This document shows, one piece after another, positions 1 through 7,983 of a stretch of DNA of 64,000 nucleotides (positions are counted from its first letter, which is position 1; the number at the start of each line of letters is the position of its first letter). The stretch is from Dolomitihabitans soli. GTDB lineage: Bacteria > Actinomycetota > Actinomycetes > Streptosporangiales > Streptosporangiaceae. The stretch is from positions 186,001 through 250,000 of the forward strand of contig NZ_JAKNTW010000019.1 in NCBI RefSeq assembly GCF_022213955.1, in the 5' to 3' direction. The notes under the pieces are model-generated. The model saw only the letters and a list, made by a program, of their open reading frames with translations, did no database searches and was not told the origin of the DNA. Position numbers and translations under genes: made by a program.

Positions 1-520
1 TGGGCAGCGACTTCCATCCCTGGTCGGGCAACCCGGTGATGGGTCCCTCGTACTCCACTCCATGGCCCCAACGGATCAGGACGCATTGGTCGCCCTTGAA
101 CAGCAGGGTCCGCCGGGAGTCGACCGACTCGCCCGGCAACTGCAGTGCGACATCGACCTCGCTGCGGTAGGCGGGCGGGATGAAGGGCCCGAAGTCGGGG
201 AGGCCGGTGACCGGTCCGGTGTACTGGGGGCCGACACCCCAGAGCCAGTCCAGGCACAGGTCCCCGGCGATGAAAAGGGTGCGTTCGCGATGGACACCGC
301 GGTCGCCGAGCTGGAAGGCCGCATCGGTGCAGCTGGCGAACGGCTCGGGCAGCCCCGCCAGATCCGTCCCGTACGCCTCTGCCAGAGGCCCCTCGAACAT
401 CAGGCCCTGTATGTCGATCTTCGCGACCTGGTCGTCGCGCAGGAAGAGCGCCTGCCATGGGTCCTTCCGCGTCGGGATGATCGCGGTGAACCCAGTGGTC
501 TTCGTCCGTACGAACCCCAT
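1..520 (-). CDS. Hemopexin-repeat protein (3' end beyond window)
   Basis: Partial gene running off the left edge; its start codon is at 520 with GGGAGG about 10 bases upstream. The visible 173 residues contain two clear copies of a hemopexin-like blade motif: a hydrophobic strand (LFIAGD or LLFKGD), a strand with an invariant Trp, then GP-x-TGLP. An N-terminal half-copy has GPLAEAYG and AGLP. Hemopexin repeats normally build four-bladed propellers that bind ligands or proteins. In actinomycetes such proteins are often stand-alone and of unknown role. No signal peptide is visible at the chosen start, so it may be cytoplasmic. The family assignment rests on the repeat pattern; the function is not known. 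Confidence 0.7.
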   Translation of the reverse strand, partial: MGFVRTKTTGFTAIIPTRKDPWQALFLRDDQVAKIDIQGLMFEGPLAEAYGTDLAGLPEPFASCTDAAFQLGDRGVHRERTLFIAGDLCLDWLWGVGPQYTGPVTGLPDFGPFIPPAYRSEVDVALQLPGESVDSRRTLLFKGDQCVLIRWGHGVEYEGPITGLPDQGWKSLP

Positions 521-970
521 CTTTTGCGCCTCCCGGCCGGGCCCTGCGGGCCCATGCCGCTGACGCTAAGAACTCTTGCAAAAACTCACAATGAACACGA
601 AATGTCAGGTCGGACCAAAATAAACGGGAAGAACACCTCATTTTCTTTGCGGATCACCCATTACCTCATCGGTTACCCACCCCGCCAGGGCCAGGCAGTG
701 CACGCACCTCTCCTGAGCCGATGCGAAGCCGCAGGTCCAGGCCCAGCGAGCAGTACGGCACAGCCGGCTTCGTCACTCCCGCCCCCGGAAGCAGGGCCGC
801 AAACAGCTCCATCGCATGGCCTCATCCGGACATCGGCGCAGCAGCCGCGGCAGCCGGTCGACGGGGCCGCTCCCGGCAGCAGCGTCGCCAGCAATTCGCG
901 ATACAGCACCTCGGGCTGTCGTCCGCGTGGGCGGCGCCGGCCGGTGCGGACTCGGTTGACGTCGAGACGC
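521..970. other. Intergenic region with AT-rich segment, no gene recognised
   Basis: About 450 bases between the start of the hemopexin-repeat gene and the end of the phosphatase gene. Bases 570-670 are distinctly AT-rich for this genome and probably hold the promoter of the minus-strand hemopexin-repeat gene. Open frames in 670-970 have biased, repetitive composition on both strands and match nothing I recognise. They could be decayed coding DNA. Confidence 0.5.
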
Positions 971-2194
971 TCAGTCAACAACCGCGAGGTGGTCGGCGGC
1001 GCCCCCGTGCCACTCGATCATGAAAAGGGTGGCGTCGTCGCTGGTGCGCCCACCCCGTTCCCGCTTCAGCGTGTGGGAGAGCCGACGCAGATCCGCCCGC
1101 AGCGCCTCTGATGACTCTTCCCCCAGACGGTTGATGCAGCGGATGAGACGTTCCTCACCGAACAGCTCCCCGCCGGCGACGCGCTCCTCGATGATGCCGT
1201 CGGTGTAGCACAGCACCCGGTCGCCCTGCTGGAGCATGTGTCCTGCGATCCGGGGCACCTCACCGCCGACGCCGACGGGCAACGTCGTCGTGCTCTCCAG
1301 CCTGTGCGCGACCCGGCCACCGCGGATCAGCAGCGGCGCGGGGTGGCCCGCGTTGACTAGTTCCAGCTCACCGGTGGTGATGTTCAGGTGCATCAGCTGC
1401 GCCGTGACGAAGTGGTCGGGCCCGAACTGCTGGGAGATGGCATCGTCCATGAAGGCGTACTTCTCGGCCAGGCTGACGAACACGCGCCGGGCATGCCGGT
1501 AGGCGCCGATGGTGATGGTCGCCATCGAGGCGGCGTCCAGGCCGTGGCCCATCGCGTCGATCACGGCCACGTGCAGGATGTTGTCGTTCAGGGCGTAGTC
1601 GAAGCTGTCGCCGGCGGCGTGGTAGGCGGGCTCCAAGATGCCGGCCACCTCGACCTGCGGCACGGACATCGACAGCGGCGGCAGCAGGCTCCATTGGATC
1701 TCCGCGGACACGGTCATCGGCTCCCGACGCCGGGCCAGGAAGAATTGGTCGGTGTAGGAGTTCTTGGTGACCAGCATGTCGGCGACCAGGGCGGCGAGCC
1801 GACGCAGCAGGCGCCGGTCGTCGTCGGTGACGGCGTCCAGGGTCAGCGCCATCACCCCCACCTGATCGCTTCCGTCCAGCAGGGGCAGGTACATTCGTAT
1901 GCTGCGGGCCTGTGGCACCTCGACGACTTCCATGCGGAGGAAGGCCCGGCCGGCGGGGGAGTCGGCCATCGGCTCGGGCTGGCCCACGTACAGCTTCTTG
2001 CCCGGAAGCGGCACCAGCAGCTCCTGCGTGTAGTCCTGGAGCAGGATGGAGACGTCACGGCCGCCGACTCTGGCCACTTCCTCCGCGACCAGCGGGGCGA
2101 TCAGCTGCGGCGGCATCAGCCGCGCCCTGTCCAGCAGCAGGCCGAGCAGACGCTCGCCGAAACCCTCCGACCGGTCCACGATCTCCTCGCCCAT
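971..2194 (-). CDS. PP2C-type (SpoIIE) serine phosphatase with GAF-like sensor
   Basis: A 407-residue protein. The first about 170 residues look like a GAF-type sensor, followed by a SpoIIE/PP2C phosphatase domain. The phosphatase part has the metal-binding motifs: AGDSFDYA near the start, VIDAMGHGLDAA in the middle, NAGHPAPLL, and CYTDGIIEER near the end. These proteins dephosphorylate anti-anti-sigma factors (STAS proteins) and so control alternative sigma factors. No anti-sigma or STAS partner lies next to it. The ATG at 2194 is preceded by GAGGGGGAA at suitable spacing. The frame is open upstream to 2314, but that segment is Arg/Gly/Ala-rich and does not look like protein. Confidence 0.85.
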   Translation of the reverse strand: MGEEIVDRSEGFGERLLGLLLDRARLMPPQLIAPLVAEEVARVGGRDVSILLQDYTQELLVPLPGKKLYVGQPEPMADSPAGRAFLRMEVVEVPQARSIRMYLPLLDGSDQVGVMALTLDAVTDDDRRLLRRLAALVADMLVTKNSYTDQFFLARRREPMTVSAEIQWSLLPPLSMSVPQVEVAGILEPAYHAAGDSFDYALNDNILHVAVIDAMGHGLDAASMATITIGAYRHARRVFVSLAEKYAFMDDAISQQFGPDHFVTAQLMHLNITTGELELVNAGHPAPLLIRGGRVAHRLESTTTLPVGVGGEVPRIAGHMLQQGDRVLCYTDGIIEERVAGGELFGEERLIRCINRLGEESSEALRADLRRLSHTLKRERGGRTSDDATLFMIEWHGGAADHLAVVD

Positions 2195-2635
2195 GGCCGG
2201 GTTCCCCCTCGCTCCTGCACCCACGCCGATCACCGCCTCCGCACGACCTGACCTGGGAAGCCGCCGGGGCGGCCATGACGCCATGCGCACCATGTCGGCC
2301 CGCGCTGTCCACACCCCGGCCAGAGCTTCCCCTCGGCTGCGTCGCCCTGCCCTTCAGCCTCGGCGCAGGCGACGACCAGCGCATGTTCACCCGTTGGTGC
2401 CCCCGTCACTGACCGGTCGCCAGAACGGCGGGGACCCCGGGCGGTCACGTCCTCGCCGGGATGCTCCACCGTTCAAGATCAGTCTCACCGATAACCGCTG
2501 TAGCGATGTTCCCCAAAGGCGGTTTCTCAATCGTGCTCATCTGTGAACTCCCAGGTCGAGCGGGGCTTGTCGTTCCGGCGCTGCCGTCGGCCCCGTGGCT
2601 GACGCCCGTCCGACGCGACGCACAAGGAGGCCCCG
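2195..2635. other. Intergenic region, no gene recognised
   Basis: A stretch of about 440 bases between the divergent phosphatase gene and the small plus-strand gene at 2636. Several frames are open on both strands, but all have low-complexity Arg/Pro/Gly translations typical of non-coding high-GC DNA. Promoters for both flanking genes must lie here; I could not place them. Confidence 0.4.
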
Positions 2636-2815
2636 ATGACCGACCCCATGGACGGCTACGAGCCGTACATCGACCCCGACGACCACCGCCTTGACGTCCT
2701 GTGCCCGGTGGTACTCGATCGTCCGGCCCTGCGGGTGCACTTCGACGTCGACCTGCCGCAGCGTGTGGTCCGGGTGGACCTGGTCGTCCATGCCGGCGGG
2801 CGCCGGCCAGGGTAA
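2636..2815 (+). CDS. Small hypothetical protein, 59 residues
   Basis: Starts with ATG seven bases after a strong AAGGAGG ribosome binding site and ends with TAA at 2813. The protein is acidic at the N-terminus (MTDPMDGYEPYIDPDD) and has two short beta-strand-like segments (VLCPVVLDRPALRVHFDVDL and QRVVRVDLVVH). No signal peptide or membrane segment is visible, and I do not recognise the family. It converges with the serine hydrolase gene ending at 2856, leaving a 40-base gap. The good ribosome binding site and balanced composition make it a real gene candidate. Confidence 0.55.
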   Translation: MTDPMDGYEPYIDPDDHRLDVLCPVVLDRPALRVHFDVDLPQRVVRVDLVVHAGGRRPG

Positions 2816-2855
2816 GCGAGCTGGGTCCGTGCGGGTCCACGCCGCTCGACCCTTT

Positions 2856-3989
2856 CTACTGAGCCGGCTCGGCCGTCTCGTCAGCCGATCCGGTCTGCCC
2901 GCCGCCGAACACCTCGTTGACGAGCCTTTGCGTCGCTTTCTGGAACGCCTCGCCCAGGGACAGTGCGGCGTCGTCGACGTAGTTCAGTGAGGCGGTCAGG
3001 GTTTTGCTGCCGTCGGGTGTGCTGTACATCAGCGCGCCGTGGCCCGCCATGCCGCCGTTGTGGGTGATGACGGTGCCGCCGTTTTCGCCCGTGTTCTGCA
3101 CGAACACCCCCAGGCCGTAGCCGACCTTGGGCTCCGGCGTGCACATCTCGGCCAGCAGCGGGGGCGGCAGGAGCTTGCCGCCCAGCAGCGCGGAGATGAA
3201 CGTGTGCAGGTCCTGGGTGGTCGAGATCATGTCGCCGCCGCTGGAGATCCAGGAGGGGTTCTGGCGGGTGACGTCGATCGTCTTCTGCTCGCCGTCCTCT
3301 TCGTAGCGGTAGTAGGCGTGGGCGTGCGGCTCGGGGATCTCTGTCTGGGTGGTCGGCGCCATGGTGCCCGACAGGCCGAGCGGCCTCAGGATCAGCCGCT
3401 GCATCTCCTCGGCGTAGGTGCGGCCGGTGACCTTCTCGATCAGCAGCCTGGCCAGCACGTAGTTGGTGTTGGCATAGCTCCAGTCCGTTCCCGGCTCGAA
3501 CCGTGCCGGTTTGGACAGCGCCAGCCGTACCAGTTCTTCGGGCTGGTAGGTGTGGAATCGGTTGTCCACCCACTCCTGGCCCGCGGTCGTGGCGGGGATC
3601 CCCGGTGCGTACGTCCCGTCGTCGTAGTATTCGCCGGTGTGGTTGAACACCCCGCTGGTGTGCTGCAGCAGCATCCGCACTGTGATCCGCCGGTCCAGCC
3701 CGAATTCGGGCAGGTAGTGATCCGCCGGGGTGTCCAGTTCGATCTTGCCCTCGGCGACCAGTTGCAGGACGAGGGTCGCGGTGAAGGTCTTGGTGTTGCT
3801 GCCGATCCGGACGTGTCCGTTCGTCGGGGGCTTCGCGGTCCCGCCCGGCTCGGCCGCCCCGGCGCTGCCGATCCACTCACCCTGCTCGTCGTGGACGCGC
3901 AGCGTCACCCCGGTGAAGCCGGAATCGACCATTTCCTCGATGGTTTTCTGCAGTTCCGGGCGGTCCTGGTCGGTGAGGGTGGTGGACAT
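2856..3989 (-). CDS. Serine hydrolase, beta-lactamase/DD-peptidase superfamily
   Basis: A 377-residue class C beta-lactamase-like hydrolase. It carries the three signature motifs: SNTK at 64-67 (nucleophile Ser64 and Lys67), YAN at 172-174, and HNG at 310-312 replacing the KTG triad, as is common in esterase and D-aminopeptidase-like members. The ATG at 3989 is preceded by AAAGGAG at ideal distance, so the in-frame upstream start at 4025 is unlikely. No signal peptide is seen, suggesting a cytoplasmic esterase or peptidase rather than a cell-wall enzyme. It follows the DUF4097 gene on the same strand with a 75-base gap and may be co-transcribed with it. The substrate is unknown. Confidence 0.85.
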   Translation of the reverse strand: MSTTLTDQDRPELQKTIEEMVDSGFTGVTLRVHDEQGEWIGSAGAAEPGGTAKPPTNGHVRIGSNTKTFTATLVLQLVAEGKIELDTPADHYLPEFGLDRRITVRMLLQHTSGVFNHTGEYYDDGTYAPGIPATTAGQEWVDNRFHTYQPEELVRLALSKPARFEPGTDWSYANTNYVLARLLIEKVTGRTYAEEMQRLILRPLGLSGTMAPTTQTEIPEPHAHAYYRYEEDGEQKTIDVTRQNPSWISSGGDMISTTQDLHTFISALLGGKLLPPPLLAEMCTPEPKVGYGLGVFVQNTGENGGTVITHNGGMAGHGALMYSTPDGSKTLTASLNYVDDAALSLGEAFQKATQRLVNEVFGGGQTGSADETAEPAQ

Positions 3990-4064
3990 GGTGGTGTGCT
4001 CCTTTGGAACTGGTACGAAATTCACCTGAACGGGTGGGGTCGCCGCGTCTGAGGGGTGCTTGTC

Positions 4065-4736
4065 TTACAGGCTGCGGGCGGTGATGTCGCCGTAGGCGGT
4101 GGTCGCGTGGATGGTCAGGGCGGCCTCGGCGCCGTCGGTGTTCTTGAGCGCGTTGTGGATCCGGCCGTAGGTGGTACCGGCGTCCAGGGTGGCGGAGGCT
4201 CCGCGGGCGGCGCCGACGGAGATCTCGCCGGATTCGGTGCGTAGCGTGAGGGTGCCGCGCACGGCCTCGGTGATGTGGAGGTCGCCCTTTTGGGTGCTGA
4301 TCTCTGCGGGGCCGTTCAGGCGGCCGACGGAGATGTCGCCGGACTGGAGGGTGAGGCGGGCGCTCGCGGCTTCGTCGAGCTTGATCGAGCCCTGCGCGCC
4401 TTCGAAGGTTATGTCGCCGAGTCGTCCGACGCCTCGGAACTCGGCGAGGGCCGTCTTCGCTTCGATGCGGGAGCCGGCGGGCAGTTGGACGGTCACTTCG
4501 ATGGATCCGGAAGGGCCGAGGATCTGGTTCTTCGCCTCCGGGGCCTTGATCTGCAGGACGCCGTCGCGGTAGGTGACCTCGGTCTGTTCCGCCGTCTTCA
4601 CGTCGCGGCTCTTGGAGGCGTTCGCGGGGAGGATTTCGACTGTGGTGTCGGCTCGGTCGGCGGCGATGAGCTGGATGCGGCCGGCGGGGATGTCGAGGAT
4701 GGCGGTCATCGGGGTGGGGGTGTCGAACTTCTGCAT
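4065..4736 (-). CDS. DUF4097-family beta-strand repeat protein
   Basis: A 223-residue protein made of regularly alternating short strands (for example SIKLDEAASARLTLQSGDIS and GDLHITEAVRGTLTLRTESG). This is the right-handed parallel beta pattern of the DUF4097 adhesin-like family. There is no signal peptide, so the actinomycete form is probably cytosolic. Such genes often sit beside a small transcriptional regulator. The ATG at 4736 follows GAAGGAAA; the upstream in-frame extension overlaps the GTTGCA operator-like boxes and is unlikely to be translated. The function of this family is unknown. Confidence 0.8.
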   Translation of the reverse strand: MQKFDTPTPMTAILDIPAGRIQLIAADRADTTVEILPANASKSRDVKTAEQTEVTYRDGVLQIKAPEAKNQILGPSGSIEVTVQLPAGSRIEAKTALAEFRGVGRLGDITFEGAQGSIKLDEAASARLTLQSGDISVGRLNGPAEISTQKGDLHITEAVRGTLTLRTESGEISVGAARGASATLDAGTTYGRIHNALKNTDGAEAALTIHATTAYGDITARSL

Positions 4737-4780
4737 CGTGTTTTCCTTCGGCTTGTTGTTTCTGATGAGGGAAACACTAC

Positions 4781-4904
4781 GTTGCATTTCCAGATGAGGC
4801 AACCGATTCATTGCGTGCACTGGCCATCGTCGCAGGTGTAGGTAGGTGATTCGTTGCAATGGTTTCAGAATCTAATGCAACAACGCTCATCTGTTCGTTG
4901 CAAT
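4781..4904. promoter_or_regulatory. Four GTTGCA boxes upstream of the DUF4097 gene (candidate operator)
   Basis: The octamer GTTGCAWT occurs on the plus strand at 4781, 4853 and 4897 and on the minus strand at 4874-4881. The second and the inverted copy form a GTTGCA...TGCAAC inverted repeat over 4853-4881. Four copies in about 125 bases of an AT-richer gap between divergent frames suggest binding sites for a dimeric regulator controlling the DUF4097 gene. The regulator itself is not evident next door. Confidence 0.45.
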
Positions 4905-4913
4905 GGATTGAGG

Positions 4914-5090
4914 GTGAACGCTATCGTGGAGACACCGCAGACCGCGACAGCGTCACCTGAGCCACCTTCAGATCACGGGCAGGCAGCCTCGGAGGCCACC
5001 CCCGGGACATCGGCCAACTTCGGGACACACCCCAACCACCGGTCCGCCTTCAACCACACCAACAGCGCCAGCAAACCGCCGCAGCCGTAG
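4914..5090 (+). CDS. Doubtful 58-residue frame divergent from the DUF4097 gene
   Basis: A GTG start at 4914 has GAGG immediately in front, which is too close for a normal ribosome binding site. The translation is rich in Ser, Thr, Pro, Ala and Asn and matches nothing I recognise. It sits where a small regulator gene often lies next to DUF4097 genes, so it may be a remnant. The region to 5209 holds no better candidate. Confidence 0.2.
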   Translation: MNAIVETPQTATASPEPPSDHGQAASEATPGTSANFGTHPNHRSAFNHTNSASKPPQP

Positions 5091-5209
5091 CCCGCTCCGC
5101 GGTCGCCGTCGCTGCTGGCCGCGTTGGCCTGGTGCCGTACCGCTGAGCCCGCCGAGACGCTGCATACGCCGCTCACCCACTGCTTGACGGCACGTCACCA
5201 CCTACGTAC

Positions 5210-5233
5210 GCTTTTCCGTAATTACGGAAAAGC
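5210..5233. promoter_or_regulatory. Perfect 24-base palindrome in front of the winged-helix gene
   Basis: Two 12-base arms (GCTTTTCCGTAA and its exact complement) meet with no spacer at 5221/5222. The palindrome ends one base before the GGAGGAGG ribosome binding site of the regulator gene at 5246. The position fits an autoregulatory operator bound by the small winged-helix protein it precedes. It could also fold as an RNA hairpin hiding the ribosome binding site. Confidence 0.6.
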
Positions 5234-5245
5234 GGAGGAGGTTAC

Positions 5246-5536
5246 GTGAAGGATCGTCTGGCGGCGCTGGAACGGCGGCTGGCGCTGCTCGCGGCGCTCG
5301 TCGGCGGGCCCCGCAGCCGGGCCGAGTTGCAGGAGACGCTGGGCGGCGAGAGCTCGACCGGCCACCTGTACCACCACCTGCGCGAGCTGCAGCGGGCCGG
5401 ACTGATCACGCAGCGGCGGCGGGGCGCGTTCGAGGTCGTCGCGCGGGCTGTCATCCCGCTGCTCGCCATCCTCGCCGCCGCGCTCGACGCCGGCCCGGGC
5501 ACGCTCGCGGACGAGCCGGGACAGGAGCCGGAATGA
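5246..5536 (+). CDS. Small winged-helix (ArsR-like) transcriptional regulator
   Basis: A 96-residue protein with a winged-helix fold pattern. The N-terminal helix is LERRLALLAALVGGPRSRAEL, the recognition helix region is STGHLYHHLRELQRAGLI, and the wing is TQRRRGAFEVV. A hydrophobic helix (VIPLLAILAAALDA) follows and may serve dimerisation. No metal-binding cysteines are seen. The GTG at 5246 has the strong GGAGGAGG in front, right after a perfect 24-base palindrome likely to be its operator. The stop overlaps the next start by ATGA, so the two genes are translationally coupled and the regulator probably controls the retropepsin-like protein. Confidence 0.75.
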   Translation: MKDRLAALERRLALLAALVGGPRSRAELQETLGGESSTGHLYHHLRELQRAGLITQRRRGAFEVVARAVIPLLAILAAALDAGPGTLADEPGQEPE

Positions 5537-6666
5537 CGCCATCACGACCCACCGAGGCGCGGCGGGCATGGACCTCGGGGCATGTCGAGGAGGCCGCGCG
5601 GCTGGCGGCCGAGGCAGGGGACCAGAACCTGCTGGTTCTGGCCGACCTGGTACGCGGCCGGTTCGAGCGGGCGCTGGCCCGCTACGAGTCCCTCGCGGGC
5701 GGGCTCCGGCTCCGCGCGCTCGACGAGCCGGTGGCGCACGCCTGGCTGCACCTGGACCAGGTGGACCGGGCCTGCGAGCACTTACGCCGCCGGCGCCGCC
5801 GCATCCCGCCCGATCTGGCGCTGCGGCGCGACCACCCGATGATGGTGAAGGCGGCCGAGCCCGTCCGGCTCCCGTTCGGCGACCACCCGCTGGCCGCGTA
5901 CCTGCCCGCCGTCGAAGGCACGCTGAACGGCCACCGGACCCTGCTCCACCTGGACACCGGGGGCACGTTCCTGGTGATGGGCACCGAGCGGGCGGCGGCG
6001 ACGGGCATCGAGACCGTGCCGAACGGGCGCCGCTTCCACGGCGTCACCCGTACGCCGGTCCGCACCGGCATCGCCCGCGAGCTGGCCCTCGGCGGCGCGA
6101 TGCTGACGAACGTGCCCGTGGACGTCGTCCCCACCCTGACCGGCCCCCAAGATCTCGTGATCATGGGCACCTGCCTGTTGCGGCGTTTCCTGCCCACCAT
6201 CGACACCCCGGCCGGCCACCTGCTCCTCGCCCCGTGCGGGCACCGCTCCCCGCCCGACGGCACCCGCGTGCCCTTCTACCTGTGGGGCGACCACTTCATG
6301 TTCGCTAGGGGCGGTTATGGCCACCACCGCGACCTGACCTTCTTCGTCGACTCAGGCCTGGTCCACGTGCTGGAGGACGAGGACGGTACGACCCGGCAGG
6401 CGGCCGTGCTGGCCACCAGATCCCAGTACCGCTCGTGGGGAATCCCACGCGCCGACCTCGCCGCCACCCACCTGAAGGCGGCCCATCCCCTGCGGCTGGG
6501 GGCGCTGGAGCAGCCGGGGCACCTCATGTCGGTCGCTCCCGGCAGGACCGCGCCCTGGTCCCGGTTCGGCGGCGTCACGATCGACGGGCTGCTCTCGCAG
6601 GCGTTCTTCGCCGAGTACGCCTGGACGCTGGACTTCGACCGGCACGAGTACACGTTCCGATCCTGA
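5533..6666 (+). CDS. Retropepsin-like aspartyl protease family protein with two catalytic motifs
   Basis: A 377-residue protein. The first about 100 residues are helical and TPR-like (repeated Ala/Leu/Arg helices). Two retropepsin-like lobes follow. The first has LLHLDTGGTF (Asp141-Thr-Gly) with a downstream DLVIMGTCLLRRF segment like the family's ILG strand. The second has TFFVDSGLVHV (Asp273-Ser-Gly) and FGGVTIDGLLSQAFF. Most bacterial members have one motif per chain and act as dimers; here one chain could supply both aspartates, as in pepsin. No signal peptide is visible. It is coupled by a four-base overlap to the winged-helix regulator gene. Protease activity is inferred, not proven. 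Confidence 0.65.
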   Translation: MTPSRPTEARRAWTSGHVEEAARLAAEAGDQNLLVLADLVRGRFERALARYESLAGGLRLRALDEPVAHAWLHLDQVDRACEHLRRRRRRIPPDLALRRDHPMMVKAAEPVRLPFGDHPLAAYLPAVEGTLNGHRTLLHLDTGGTFLVMGTERAAATGIETVPNGRRFHGVTRTPVRTGIARELALGGAMLTNVPVDVVPTLTGPQDLVIMGTCLLRRFLPTIDTPAGHLLLAPCGHRSPPDGTRVPFYLWGDHFMFARGGYGHHRDLTFFVDSGLVHVLEDEDGTTRQAAVLATRSQYRSWGIPRADLAATHLKAAHPLRLGALEQPGHLMSVAPGRTAPWSRFGGVTIDGLLSQAFFAEYAWTLDFDRHEYTFRS

Positions 6667-6975
6667 GCCTCAGCGCTGCGCCGGCTCAACGACCCCGACG
6701 CCGGGGTGCTGGTCCTGGGCTCCATGCCCTACATCGGCTCGGTCCGCGACCTGACCTACAGCGTGCTCGACGCGCTCGGAAAAGTCCTGCCCGAGCGGGT
6801 CGACGGACGCCTGCCCAGGCTGACGTGGGAGTGCACCGTGTCCTGGACGCTCGGCTACCGGTTGCACGCCGTGGTGGTCAACCGCGCCCACACCATGCCC
6901 TCCAGCCTCTACGACGCGTTGCGCGAGCTGGTCGCCCAGACCCATCCCTCACGGGCCCGGCCAGCGCAGCGATCG
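6667..6975 (+). pseudogene. Unrecognised coding remnant, in frame after the protease gene stop
   Basis: Directly after the TGA at 6664 the same frame stays open and protein-like: ALRRLNDPDAGVLVLGS, then a helix/strand-rich stretch to about 6951, before it runs into a long palindrome. Start candidates are GTG at 6706 and ATG at 6724, neither with a clear ribosome binding site. I do not recognise the sequence. It may be the tail of a lost gene or a readthrough extension of the protease. Confidence 0.3.
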
Positions 6976-7027
6976 CCGCTGTTGCAGGTGGCCGGGGAAG
7001 GCCTTCCCCGGCCACCTGCAACAGCGG
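6976..7027. repeat. Perfect 52-base palindrome
   Basis: Each arm is 26 bases (CCGCTGTTGCAGG... to the centre at 7001/7002) with no loop. As RNA it would form a very stable hairpin and could act as a terminator between the protease region and the reductase gene at 7228. There is no T-run, which is usual for actinomycete terminators. A perfect, spacer-free match of this length also fits a small mobile palindromic element. Confidence 0.7.
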
Positions 7028-7227
7028 TCGGGGAGAGTCGGCCATGGTGCGCCGCTGCCCGTGCGAGGGTGAAATCGAGATCCGGTGGGTGGTGCTCGAG
7101 CCCGCCGGGTACGCCGTGCTGAGTCCGGAACCCGGGGGACCATCTGCGGACGCAGATCGCGCACCGATTAGGTTTCCGCGCCGGGCCCGTCTGTACGTGT
7201 GAGATCGACTCACGGGAGGTTGGCACG

Positions 7228-7794
7228 ATGCGGAAACTGATCTTCGGCATGAACGTGACCCTGGACGGCTACATCGCCGCGCCCGGCGACGACATCGGCT
7301 GGGGCGGGCCGCCGAGCGACGAGCTGTTCCAGTGGTGGCTCGACGGGGAGCGGGCGAGCGGCCTGTCGCTGTACGGGCGCAAGCTGTGGGAGACGATGAG
7401 CTCCTACTGGCCGACCGGCGACCAGCAGCCCAACGCCACCCCGGCGGAGATCGAGTTCGCGCGGAACTGGCGGGACACGCCGAAGGTTGTGTTCTCCTCG
7501 ACGGTCGACAAGGTCGACTGGAACACCCGCCTGGTCACCGGCGACGCGGTCGCCGAGATCACCCGGCTCAAGGCCGAGGACGGCGCCCCGATGGGCATCG
7601 GCGGCGCAACGCTCGCCGGGGCGGCCATGCGGGCCGGGCTGATCGACGAGTACGCCCTGGCCACCTACCCGGTCCTGGTGGGCGGCGGCACGCCGTTCTT
7701 CACGGCGCTGGACAGCTGGGTGAACCTGACCCTGGTGGAGACGCGGACGTTTCCCGGCGGCGTGGTGCTGACTCGATACGAGACGAGGCGATGA
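7228..7794 (+). CDS. Dihydrofolate reductase family (RibD C-terminal-like) protein
   Basis: A 188-residue protein of the RibD_C/DHFR-like fold. It opens with the typical strand MRKLIFGMNVTLDGYIA, then GDDIGWG, SLYGRKLWE and VVFSST, and ends with the glycine-rich GIGGATLAGAAM plus an LVGGGTPFF motif. Stand-alone actinomycete members bind NADPH and reduce unknown substrates; there is no deaminase domain, so this is not riboflavin RibD. The ATG at 7228 follows GGGAGG at eight to nine bases. It is monocistronic and ends before a strong hairpin at 7984. Confidence 0.85.
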   Translation: MRKLIFGMNVTLDGYIAAPGDDIGWGGPPSDELFQWWLDGERASGLSLYGRKLWETMSSYWPTGDQQPNATPAEIEFARNWRDTPKVVFSSTVDKVDWNTRLVTGDAVAEITRLKAEDGAPMGIGGATLAGAAMRAGLIDEYALATYPVLVGGGTPFFTALDSWVNLTLVETRTFPGGVVLTRYETRR

Positions 7795-7983
7795 GCACGG
7801 GCCAAAATGCTCGGCTCGTGAGGCCGGGTCGAAATCCTTCCTGGCGTGCTCACCGTGACCCTCGGCGATGAGGGAACCTTTTCCCGGCCCTTCCTTGCGT
7901 TCCGAGTGAGCTGTTGACCGACTCGCTGGAGATGAGGACGACGGCGTCGTTGATCATGACGATGTTCTTCGGGGCATAAAGAT
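7795..7983. other. Gap with no recognisable gene
   Basis: Short open frames follow the reductase stop, including a Met-rich tail near 7930-7978. None has a ribosome binding site or a familiar sequence. Confidence 0.3.

Noticed and set aside
62-1111. A 349-codon plus-strand frame
   Set aside because: Antisense to the hemopexin-repeat and phosphatase genes, and it spans the AT-rich intergenic promoter region; no domain.
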